Positions 44,301-54,759 of a stretch of DNA of 64,000 bases are shown one piece after another. Source of the DNA: Branchiostoma lanceolatum. Lineage: Eukaryota > Chordata > Leptocardii > Amphioxiformes > Branchiostomatidae. The notes below the pieces were generated by a model. It was given only the letters and a program-made list of their open reading frames with translations. It ran no database searches and was not told the DNA's origin. A program made the position numbers and the translations under genes. Positions within the stretch are counted from its first letter, which is position 1. Every line of letters starts with the position of its first letter. The stretch covers positions 4,219,501 through 4,283,500 of the forward strand of contig NC_089736.1 in assembly GCF_035083965.1 (NCBI RefSeq), in the 5' to 3' direction.

Positions 44301-47300
44301 GAAACATGTGTCAAAGAAAGTTGAAACCCATGCTTCTCCATCTTCCGTCTACTTGTAGCAACTTTTCAAAATCAACATATTTGATAAAGGATTGTTGAGG
44401 CTCTTGCAGGTAATTATTTAAAAACAAAATGGGAAACTCAGTAGTGCATGGTGCTACTTTGATCACATTTAAGCAATTTTTCTCTCTCTTGCATCAGATT
44501 TGGAGTCATCAAAGAAATTATTACATAAACGTGTTTGTGTGGCCTAAATTCCTTTTCCACACTTTCTAGATTTTCTAATATCTCCTCTCTTCCTCAGGGT
44601 TTACTGATGAAGGCTGAGGCTCTGTACTCCAAGGGTGACTTTGAGCACTCGCTGGTGTTCTACCACCGTGGGCACAAGCTGAGGCCGGAGGTCGACGAGT
44701 TCAGACTCGGCATCCAGAAGGCACAGGAGGCCATCAACAACTCTGTTGGTGGTGAGTAGGAAACTGTTTCATCTTTAGGCAAGTAGTAGTGGAAAAACCT
44801 CAAGTCAACTGACTGTGCACACTCAGGGCACATCTTTAGAAAAGACGATGTAGTTGCATAGTTCCAGTTAAGAGCTTTATTCAAGCCCTCAAGATCTTCT
44901 CGTCTATGCGGCTACTGCGTCTTCTCTGAAGATGTGGCATGAGTACATATGGTTGACTTGAACTTCCACTACTATTTGTTTTTATTCTGTTTTATCTTTT
45001 CTTTAGTCCTTTGTGTCAGGCACAACACCCCTATCAACAGACACAGCTACATACTGCAATCTAGCACTTAGCCTTCCACCAGCTAGCATAAAATGGTTAC
45101 TGTAGCACTTTACCATGATGTTTTTGAATTGGCGAAAGGCTCCTATAAGTTCTATAGATAAAGCCTTTTGTTGTACTTGTTTGGTCTTATTCAGGTCAAG
45201 TTTTACTCAAAAGTGTACATTAAAGTTACAAATTGTTTTGTTTTTTTGTCATCCATGTAGCTCCGAGTTCTGTGAAGCTTGAGAACAAGGGGGACACTTC
45301 ATTCCTCAGCAAGCAAGAAGATGTAAGTACATTACTTTTACCACATCCTCTACAAACTTTCAACTTCTCTACTTGACAGAATAAGGCTTAAGGATAGGAG
45401 AAATGGACTTTCAGTCTTATCCATTAAAATCCAATGACTGTGATTGTTAAAAAGACTAATTTAGCATTCAGGTATATATATGGAATCTTATAGGGCAGGT
45501 ATCAGAAGTTTAAAAATGTAGAATAAGAAAAGGTAAAAAGTGACTTTCAATCTTATCCATTAGAATCTAATGACAGTAATTGTTGAAAAGACTTTATTAT
45601 GGTATATGATGGTATTAAGGTAATAAAATCTTATAGGGCAAGAATTGCAGCTTTGAAAAAGGCCTGATAGTGAAAATGTTCATCAATTTGATCTAATATT
45701 GTTGTTACAGAATAAGAAAGCAGCACGCCGGCCAGCCTACCAGAAACCACAGAAACAGACCACACAAAAGAGCAACAAACAAAAGCCCAAACCCAAGGAA
45801 AACCAGAAGACTATCAAACAACTCCTTGGAGAACTGTATGCTGACAAGGAGTATCTGGAGAAACTACTCAAGGATGAAGGTGAGAAAACTCTTGGTGGAA
45901 CTGAAGTATAATTTTTGCCTATGTAATAGATATCCCATGGATGTAATAGGAACCTTACCTTATAATTTAGATCCTCCCACAACTCTGTTGCATAGATAAA
46001 AGATAACCTATGTTAAAAAGACATTTCATTCAAAAAGCTGTAGTGATTTTGAACTGTACATGTGTCTGACTGTTCTGTGTGATTTTTTTCCCCCATTTTT
46101 AGTAGTAACTAGTTATGGTTCCTTAACCCTTAGGGGACTCTTAAACCCTTTTGAGAATCTTTACTAGTCTTAAATTAGATTGAACTGAGGTAGAGCCTAC
46201 AGAACAATAACCAACAACAACAAAAAGCTAAATATTTTATTGTGCCTCTTAACAGACTTGATCAAGGGAAGCTCGCAGACTGGCATGGCAATCTACGAGC
46301 TTGTCACCGACGGAATCCAGTACTTGGACACAAGGACGGAGTTCTGGCGCCAACAGAAGCCCATGTACGCCCGGAAACGGGACAAGGTGGTCGCACGGCA
46401 GGGCTTCCAGCGGCAGAAGAAACCCCGCATTAGGGAAGCTGCGGCGGATCCTGCTAACTACATCCTGAAGAACCTTGAGGAAATCGATCAGGGTAAGGGC
46501 TTTATTAGTTATTATTTTATCAAACTTAGTGGAGCTGTGTTTGCGTAACGGTTAGAGTCTTTGGCCCAGAACCCAGAGGTCCTGGGTTTGAATTTCCTGA
46601 CATGCCACCGATGTTGTGCCCTTGGGAAAGGCACTTTACACAACATTCCTCCCTCAACCCAGGTGTAAAAATTTGTACCTGACTTTGGTTGGGGAGGTAC
46701 AAGGCGGTGGAAGGAGAGGGATGGGCTCCACCTTCTAAGACTGAGCCCTAAACACAGTGGATAACAACCCACTTCCCCTACAGCCTCAGAAAGGCTATGG
46801 GACAACCTTCTTTTATCAAAAACAGGATCAGGGAAGGGATTAGTACTTGTAGTGGGTCCTACATGTATGTCTTTTGAAGTGAAAAACGTGTGTAAAAATT
46901 TAACAGCATTTTCAGCACTAAGGACAGGGCATACTTCAAAATTTCCTCACAACTGCTTGATGCATAAAAATGAATTTTCTTCCAGTTAATGCCTGATTTC
47001 AACTTTAAAAGGCAAGAAACAGCCATTCCTATGCATACAGGTTCTGAGACAGCCAATCCCACAACTTTACTATGTACGCATACCTAGAATAATGATACAG
47101 ACATGGAATTCCAGTGCTCTAAACTTTCTATGGCTATGACTGTAAGAAAATCTCACAGTGTGTGTTGTCTTTGGTGCTGAAAGTGCTTCAGGCATAAACC
47201 TCAAGCTTCAAACCTCTGCACCTAAAAGAATACTACACACTTATCAAGAAGAGTAGTGGAGCCCGGTGTGCTTTGCTAAATACACCAGCCATAGCAAAAC

Positions 47301-50300
47301 CAAATTACAATTTACAGTAACAGCTAACAAAAAACCATTGTGCTTCATCCTCAATCTGAGGTTTTACCGCTCTATCTTTCATCTGCTTACTAACAATTTC
47401 CTGTTCTTTGTAGCCCTTGCAGAGGGACACGCAGAGGAGAGTCTGAAGCAGGCGGAGAAGACTCTGAAGACAGTGGATAGTTGGTCGGAGGACGACGTCC
47501 CCAACAAGCCTGATGTCGTTGGAAACCTTCACAGTTGTATAGGTGAGGGACAGCTCATTATCTATTCTAACGGTGGAGTGACGTTCATCAAGCTTCTTCA
47601 GGCTAATCTGTCAAAAACGTGCTAAAAACACACAGATTTTGTGCACCACTTTGCCAACATCTGCACATTTGCTAACAAGAGCTGTAAAGTTTGTTTATTT
47701 GAATTGTTACTATGTTCTAGCCTGGGATTGACTATTTCAGGGCAGTGAATGTAGGAGCCCCAGTAGTAATTAATTGGATGGCACCCAGGCTAATAATGAG
47801 ACAGTTTTACAGAATCTGATGCTAATGAGATTTTGTTTGTTCATATTTTCAGGCAATGCCTTGTTGGAGTTAGGAAAAATGGGAGATGCTTTACAACATC
47901 ACCAGAAAGACATGGACATGGCAGAGAAACAGTGAGTAGTTCTTCCATCATTTATTTATTTATTTATTTATTTATTTATTTTGATTTACCACATTTTGTG
48001 GAAGGATTGACATAACAGGTGAACTATCACCTTTTCAAGATGTCATCCCAGACCGGACTGTAAGATTTGGACCATCGCACACCGGGGCATGCCCCTACTC
48101 TTTTTCGAAAGGTGTGGTGGATTCTTTAACGTGCGCGGGGTGTTGCTCTCCCCAAACACGGGACCTCCATTTAACGTCCTATCCGAGGGACGTCCCTAAC
48201 CCTAGATGAGCTAGGTACTCATTTACACCTGAGTGAAGTGAGGAAAGTCGTGTTAAGTGCCTTTCCCAAGGGCACAACGTCGGGGCGCAAGTTCGGACAT
48301 GTCTCTGGGCGCACCTGGGATTAGATCCCGGGACCCATTGTTTGACAGTCGCGTGCTCTACAGTTGCGCCACACGACGCCACGAACCTGTTTGAAACTTT
48401 ATCTATTTATGAGAAGCTCAGATCAGCCTTTTCATTGAGGTCATGTACTCCTTCACATCCTAATCAAATCTGAAAGGCCAAATTTATTGTGTCCATATCC
48501 GTACTGTGAGATATTATTTGTACTACCAGAAGTTTAACACTCTAAATCTAGATTTAAGGACAGCCACTGTACATTTATTGACAAATCCCGTATCTTTGTG
48601 TTCCAGCAATCTGGAGGATGCTCGGTCTCGAGCCCTGGACAACCTGGGGAGAGTGTACGCGAGGATGGGCAAGTTTGAGAAGGCTATTGAAAAGTAAGGA
48701 TTCCGAACCAAGCATGTACTGTCTTATTGAATTACAGCATATGCGTGTGAAATTGTAGCATAAATGAATCATTCTTTTATTCAAATAATATTAAAGGTTC
48801 ATCTGTGACAGTAATCAACATATTAACAAATCTACGGTCTATTTCCGTACACAAAGTAAAGTGCTTACCAACAAGATTTCTGTATCTGTATCTAAATAGC
48901 CGTTATAACCGCCCTACATTGTAATATATCATCTTTCGACCAGTCCTTCGGTCCTTCTCAAATTGATTTGACCTGAACTTGACCTGAGCAGAAGTGTGAA
49001 TCATTCTTAGCACCCCTAGCAAAATATCATTAAACTACAGTTGGTTCATTTGCATGTTTCTCTCCTTCTCTTCTGTGTATAGTTGGGAGCGCAAACTACC
49101 CATGGCAAAGACCCCACTAGAGAAGACTTGGCTGTACCACGAGATCGGACGCTGCAACCTGGAACTTAACGAGAACGACAAAGCGCATGACTACGGGGAG
49201 AGGTCCTTTGCTGAGGCTCAGGAAGCTGATGATGAGGTCTGGCAGCTGAATGCAAGTGTGCTGATCGCCCAGGCAGAAGGTTGGTACTGTTGTGTATATT
49301 TCATGTAGCCTCTATTAACATTAATCCGCCGGTGTACATAAATTCACCACTTTGAAATACACTGGGTTTGAGAGATCTCTAGTGCAGCACACCCCAGATA
49401 TGCACAGATTAGATATACAGGAGTGCATTATACTGGGAGATGTTGGGTTGGAGATCTTTTTGGACATATCTTTTCAGGGTGGCGGAATTATGTACCATGA
49501 TGGAATTATGTAACTTAGTAGATGTTATGTCTGTCCCATAAGGCTCAATTCTACAGCAAGTAAATCTTATGGATGACGTCTGATTTTTTTTGCATAGATT
49601 TTGCCAAGTGTAAACATGACCAAAGAAAACCACAATTGGGCCTTTAAGAATACTGATTTGCATACTTTAGATTCTAATAAGTGTGAGCAGGGCCTAAATG
49701 TATTTCCATTCCATTTCTGCACAGTGAGACAAGGACAACTTGAAGGAGCGGTACAATCGTTTGAACGCTCGCTCGACATGGCAAAGGCACAGGGAGACTC
49801 GGCCGCTGAAGTCGCCATCAGGAGAGCGTTGGATGATGTCAACAACCGTATCGCTAAGAAAGAGAAGGACAGCCGACCGTCGTCTGCCGCTAAAGACCAG
49901 AAAACAGAAGAAGATGACAAGAAGGAGCCAGAACCAGAGCCAGGTAAGGATAAAGTGATCAACTCACAATTCACAAAATAGTAACACGTTTAACCTTACT
50001 ATTTGTCAATCATGTTGGATGATTTTTTTAAGTTGCCATGTTCAAATGTTTACCTGATGAATCTGTACAAATACAACACCCTTCATTCTTTTTGTTCCAC
50101 ATTCACAAGGGTGAAGGGTGGAGAAAACTGGTTGCAAGATCTTCTGGGATGTCCCAACTTAGTTAGGCTAAGGGATAGTTGAGACTAGAAAAAAAAGCTC
50201 CACCATTTTTCTTATCACTTCAAATTGCTGCAATGTGTCCCCTATAGATAAAAGCAGTTTACTGTATGCAATCATAATTTCTAAACCGAACCTCTTTTAC

Positions 50301-50484
50301 ATCAGCAGAAGCAGAAGCTAACTATGAAGAAGACTTTGACAAGGAAGATGACAAGGAAGATGAAAAAGAAGAGGAGCCTGTTAAGGAGGAAGCAGAAGAG
50401 CCTAAGGAGGAGGTCCCAGCGGAGAAAGAGGGCGGGGCGTCGCCTGTACCGGAGTTTGAGGTCCAGGAGAAGACGGATGAGTAG
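41356..50484 (+). CDS. ODAD4: Outer dynein arm docking complex subunit 4 / TTC25 (complete)
   Basis: Exons: 41356-41475, 44094-44225, 44598-44751, 45261-45322, 45711-45879, 46256-46492, 47414-47542, 47853-47931, 48607-48693, 49083-49279, 49725-49943, 50306-50484. All phases agree; 587 residues. TPR motifs include LFDNGEYRKALESY, CYLALGDSDAALRDAEAAL, YSKGDFEHSLVFYHRG and GRVYARMGKFEKAIE. Family landmarks are KLENKGDTSFLSKQ, RQLLGELYxDKEYLEKLL-type (here KQLLGELYADKEYLEKLL), FWRQQKPMYARKRD, LEKTWLYHEIGRC and WQLNASVLIAQAE. The tail is Glu/Lys-rich. ODAD4 is part of the docking complex that anchors outer dynein arms on axonemal doublets of motile cilia. The last intron ends in a NAGNAG acceptor (CAGCAG), allowing gain or loss of one Ala. 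The CDS stops at TAG 50482. Confidence 0.95.
42093..42305 (+). CDS. ODAD4: Alternative first coding exon of ODAD4
   Basis: ATG at 42093 (ACATGG context) opens 71 codons that end phase 0 at a GTAACC donor, the same phase as exon 1 at 41475. The end, GEAEIFYKRGEHDKAIVSY, parallels GDKLFDNGEYRKALESY of the standard first exon, so both supply the first helix of the same TPR and can splice to exon 2 (44094). The unique 45-residue leader is Lys/Glu-rich. Its use would give a 618-residue isoform. An X-box-like GTGACTAAGTAACC lies at 42026-42039. It could instead be internal, but no acceptor was identified. Confidence 0.7.
43511..44003 (+). repeat. Duplicated intron segments before ODAD4 exon 2
   Basis: About 43511-43650 and 43908-44003 share AGTCCTTCTTG, ATAGACCAAGAT, TTTTACTC and AGTACTT-AATGGAAA. 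The segment GAAATTTTTGTGACATTTTTCTAATG before the ghost exon (about 43830-43862, split here) recurs just before true exon 2 (44045-44083). Several rounds of local duplication are implied. Confidence 0.8.
43876..43899 (+). pseudogene. Ghost copy of the start of ODAD4 exon 2
   Basis: After an acceptor TGTGCAG, eight codons read ALEIQPED exactly as in exon 2 (44094 on). The copies differ at four bases, all third-position or Leu first-position synonymous changes (GCA/GCG, CTG/TTG, ATT/ATC, GAA/GAG). Similarity stops after the Asp codon. Confidence 0.8.
46531..46810 (+). mobile_element. tRNA-derived SINE (family S)
   Basis: The head GCGTAACGGTTAGAGT and a B-box-like GGGTTTGAATTTCC are followed by a body with GTGCCCTTGGGAAAGGCACT and CCTCAACCCAGGTGTAAA. 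Related copies in reverse are at 53458-53675 and partly at 48040-48385. It lies in an ODAD4 intron. Confidence 0.75.
47949..48385 (-). mobile_element. SINE with TTTA-repeat tail in an ODAD4 intron
   Basis: On the minus strand the head GGCGTCGTGTGGCGCAACTG contains an A-box-like sequence and is followed by GGGATCTAATCCCAGG (B-box-like). The body shares GGGCACAAC and CTTTCCCAAGGGC with family S. It ends at the (TTTA)n run 47949-47982, read as the A-rich 3' tail. Confidence 0.7.
49316..49527 (+). repeat. MITE-like repeat family C, copy 1
   Basis: Begins TAACATTAATCCGCC and ends with the inverse of TAACATCTACTAAG. The inner arms are GTACATAAATTCACCAC and the inverse of GGTACATAATTCCGCCAC. Core: TTGGGTTGGAGATC. 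It lies in the ODAD4 intron before exon 11. Confidence 0.7.
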
Positions 50485-50556
50485 GGGGGAGATGACTTCT
50501 GGGATATGGACATACCAACAGGAGAGGACGACAAAAAGAAGAAACAGAAAATATGA
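50485..50556 (+). other. Open frame continuing past the ODAD4 TAG stop
   Basis: After TAG at 50482-50484 the same frame gives 23 sense codons, including GGDDFWDMDIPTGEDD and a Lys-rich end, then TGA. The composition matches the acidic tail before the stop. Confidence 0.45.
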
Positions 50557-50590
50557 AAACAAATTTAAGTCATACTAACAAAAATTCAAC

Positions 50591-50780
50591 TAACATGATT
50601 CCACCAGCGTACATAATTCCACCACCCTGAAGAGATATGTCCAAACAGATTTCCAACTCAACGTCCCCCTGTATAATGTATATCAAAACTGTGTATACCT
50701 TGGGGTGCTGCACTAAAGATCTCTCAAACCCACTGTTTCTCAATGTGGCGGATATATGTAACCTAGCGGATTAATGTTAA
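50591..50780 (-). repeat. Family C repeat, copy 2, in the ODAD4 3' UTR
   Basis: The reverse orientation of 49316-49527: starts TAACATGATTCCACC and ends GCGGATTAATGTTA. It lies just downstream of the ODAD4 stop, so it is probably transcribed in the 3' UTR. Confidence 0.7.
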
Positions 50781-52264
50781 TGGCGGTTACAAAGAGTTTT
50801 CCTATCATACAATTGTTTTGTACAGAAATTTATCTAAAGAGTTTGTTGAGGATGTCATCCATAACATTCCAGACAGGCAACCTACTTTGAATAATTCAGT
50901 GTCTATCAAAAGTCCTGTTTAGAGGGGACTTTTCATTTATCATCATAGAGAGAGGTAGTTGACAAGATCATGTTACAATGTTGCCTACGATGTTGTGAAA
51001 AATGATCGGTCCCCTTTGGTAGCATTAGGTCCCAACTTCTGTAGTATCTCCCTTTACTCATTCCAGTCCAAAGAACAAAATGTATCAAACCCTGGAGTAG
51101 CTTTGTAATCCAGACAATTTGAAATAAACTAGATTTAATACTAGTTCAAGGATTCCAAAGCATTAGTGTCTACATTGTGTTTTGTAAATAAACTGGTTAT
51201 TGAGTGATCACACTGATCTATGCAACCAGCTATTGTGACATGTTTGTACAGAATATAAAAGCCACATACAAGTGAAGAATATACTAATACTAAACAGTGC
51301 TAAGCAATATGGAGAGTTTGAATTCTACTTTAGTCCGTTCCACAAGCTAATTACCTCCAGTTGAATTGTTTGTTGTATCATCACTTTGCTAGAACTGGCA
51401 CTTCTTACTTGTTCACGCTATGCTTATTATCAACTATATGTTTTTCCCCTTCTATATCTTGAGGTGTATTTTCCAATGGTGAGATGCTGCTTGGGTGATG
51501 TGAATATTCAAAGAAAATATTAACTTGTATATTACAAAATCGTTTTGACTTAAGATACTTTTTGTTCAGATGCAGTCCATGTACACATCATGCAAAATAA
51601 AATTTATTTAGCACACATTTTAGTTGTATGTCTTTTTTTGGGTGTTTTTAGATAATGAATGTATACTAATACATGCACAAGGTTAGTCATTTTAGTTGTA
51701 TATCTTTTGATTGGGTGTTTAAGATACTAATTATAAATGTGCACTAATGCAATGTACATAAATAGGTGCTTTCATAAAGTACTCTATAGAAAGGGTACAG
51801 AGTTTAACTTTTTTGGTTTGAAAGGTTTTTTTCAACTTGAATGTCAAGAAAAAACTCACCCATCAACCTAGTTTTTCCCCAGTAACACAACAACATGGAA
51901 ACTAAATCCATTGAAGGCCCCATCTTTCCTCCCGTCATCAAATTTCAACCACTATGAAATATTCAAGAAACTGCTCGTAAAATCTGGGACAAATTTCTTA
52001 TTTTATGTTCAGGAAGCTCAATCAACACTGCAAGTTTTCTGTACCACGAGAACAGGTGAAGCAATTTGCTCCGACACTGGCATGAGAGGGGTCATTCTAT
52101 TGGATACCAGTTTGCCAGTTCGGACAAATTAGCCAATCGCTAGTTGGAGAAAAAGTACAAACCAATCACAGCCGAGTTTGTAAAAATTCAATTTATGGGC
52201 ACATTTTTCGAGAATGACATCTTGTGCATATTTCGCAACGTTGGTCACTTGGCCGTTTGGCTGG
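50781..52264. other. ODAD4 3' UTR and upstream region of the trefoil gene
   Basis: Holds the ODAD4 poly(A) candidates and, to the right, the presumed promoter of the trefoil-domain gene. Apart from short imperfect direct repeats around TTTTAGTTGTAT (51619 and 51692), nothing is recognised. Confidence 0.5.
51123..51602 (+). terminator. Candidate ODAD4 poly(A) signals
   Basis: AATAAA occurs at 51123-51128, 51187-51192 and 51597-51602. Which one is used cannot be told from sequence. Confidence 0.5.
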
Positions 52265-54678
52265 ATGGCAAGTGGCAACAACGTCTTGACGGTGTACGTA
52301 GAAGAAGGTGGAGAAGAACGACAAGAAGACACAGAAGAAAAAGATAAGAAAGACGACACCAAAGCGGAGGAAAAGAACGAAGGAGACTCAGTGAGCCTAG
52401 AGGTTGTTTCAGAAGACGAGGAAGAAGTAGAGAAAGAAGAGGAAGAGGAAGAAGGACGAAGGACTGCTAAGCAAAACGGTACTATCGTCGCCATGGTCGT
52501 TCTCAAGGTCTTCGGGCTCGCCTTCTTTATTAACTACCTGGTCAACGTCGCCGGGAAGGAGGGTTAGTTGATTTGTAGTTATTCTTTTACTTTACCTTGA
52601 TCTCAAAGAATTAAAGAAGTAAATGTTTATTAGTGTTGACAGAAACTAAACTTGGTAGTCTCGAAAAATTTAGTTTCTCGCAGAAAAACGACTTGGACAT
52701 TCAGGGCAAAATATACAGCGCAATTTTGTGAAGGAAGGGGAATGCACATACTCCTTACGGTATGGATAGTTTTGCTTCACCGTTGAGGTACCGCTTTGAG
52801 GATCAGAGATAGAGGCATTCGTTTTTTGTCCTCCTGTGGCTGTCTGTACAGTATCAAGCTAGCAGCAACATATTCAGTGATCTTGGACCAATGAAAAAAA
52901 AAACTATCCACCAAGTGCGGTTGGCTGAGCGTGTGTTTTGCAGAATAGAGAAACACACTGGAAGCACGTTTGCCTTTGCAATTTTGCGCTGCGTCACAGT
53001 GTAGCGTGTTGTGATAAAGTGTGGAGTTAATTGGACGCATGCTTGGCATTACGATATACAAGCATGGAAGGTATCTTACTGATTAAAATTGATGGTACGG
53101 TCTCCTCCTGATATCCACACGTCACAATACGTCATAAATGACGGCATGACTGTGAATTCGAGCTCTCCTGTATGGTTTGTATGATATGACGAGGGTTGGC
53201 GCAGATTGGCTAGTTTGAATTGTGGGCCTGTCCTTGGTGCTGAATACATGAGTATTAACACCTGTTATAATTACGAATCCTGAAAATGCTACCTGTATTA
53301 CACTGTGATACTTTGCTGAACAAACAAAACAAAGAAATTACTGAAGTAGGGATGAACCACAAATTACCTTAGGTATCTGTATCTATATAGCCGGTATAAC
53401 CGCCATTAGGCGTAACACACCAGGTAAAAAGCTATCCCATAGCTATTTCTGGTGCCGTAATGGGTTGTTATCCACTGTGTCTAGGACACGGTATTGGAAG
53501 GCGGAGCCTTTTACTTCCCCACCGAAGTCAGGTACCCACTTTTACACCTGGGTGGAGTGAGGACAGTCGTGTGAAATGTCTTTTTCCCCAAGGGCACAAC
53601 ATCGATGGCATTCCAACACTTCTGTGTTCTGGGCCGAACATCCTAAACGTTGCGCCAACACGACGCCGCACCAAACAAAAAAGTATCTTTAGGTTGAGTT
53701 AAAACATGAAAAGCATCTTCCCCACTGGTAAGTGGTCACGTTTCCCAAACTCCGTCCGTGCAGCGTACGACTCCTGCAGCGTGCCGGGCGAGAAGCGACA
53801 GGCCTGCGGCAGTTGGAGCACCAGTGAGCGGGAGTGTATCGAGATGGGCTGCTGCTACCGCTCGCCCTTCAGCGTCCCGAACGCACCATGGTGCTACCAC
53901 AAAGCATCGGAAGAAGATAGTATGTTGAAATATACATCACACGTACTACATTCTTGTTTCTTTCACTGTAACTTTATGTTTACTGTTTTCAGTGTCACCT
54001 CTATATCGTGAACTTATCATCGCCGTGAAAAAGTTAAAGTTCAGTGCAAATGTCCATTTTCCTTACACCGTGAAATTTTGCTACCGTGAAGATAAAGTGA
54101 ATTAATCTAGAATGTAGTAAATAATTTAGACAAGAATCTTTTTCTCAAAGTGGATAACTATCTAGATTAGACTTTCATTCCGGCTAGTTAGTAAGCAGAT
54201 GATTTTATATGCAACTGGGAAATCACCTTGGCCAAAAAAAGGATGGAAAATTATTTGAGCTGTTCCAAAAGATTCCTAATCTATGTACTATGACATGCTA
54301 TTGATATCTTCGACTACTTTGTGGTATATTTTTGTTGTAAAAATATTTCCCTCAACGTGTGATAGCAGTAATTTTGTTTATATTTGGTGTACAACTTTTG
54401 AATGTTTCTATTTGTTTGTACATCGCAATAATTTTGTTAAATATTTCATTTTTCCAGCCAACAACTGGTTCGTTGGCTCGCTAGCTGGAGAGGACAGTAG
54501 TGAGGAGACGGATCCAGACAAGGACACTACTTCTGACATAGGTAACGATCACCAAATTACCCATTCCTTTGTCTCTGAGATATGTGGATATCATTCCTTA
54601 AATACCTTTTCAACAAACTGACCAAACACTAGATATTGGTGCTTCTAAAGTTTGATTTTTTTGTCATATCTTTCTGGC

Positions 54679-54759
<81 letters not shown>

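Noticed and set aside
46531..46810. Possible functional tRNA gene (A- and B-box-like sequences; also at 14094, 33592 and 48300)
   Set aside because: No cloverleaf with paired acceptor stem could be drawn. Long non-tRNA bodies and related dispersed copies mark them as SINEs.
53706..53763. Trefoil exon starting at the Met of MKSIFPTGK
   Set aside because: Its phase does not fit exon 1. The acceptor GTGCAG|CG at 53764 fits phase 1 and keeps all six trefoil Cys.
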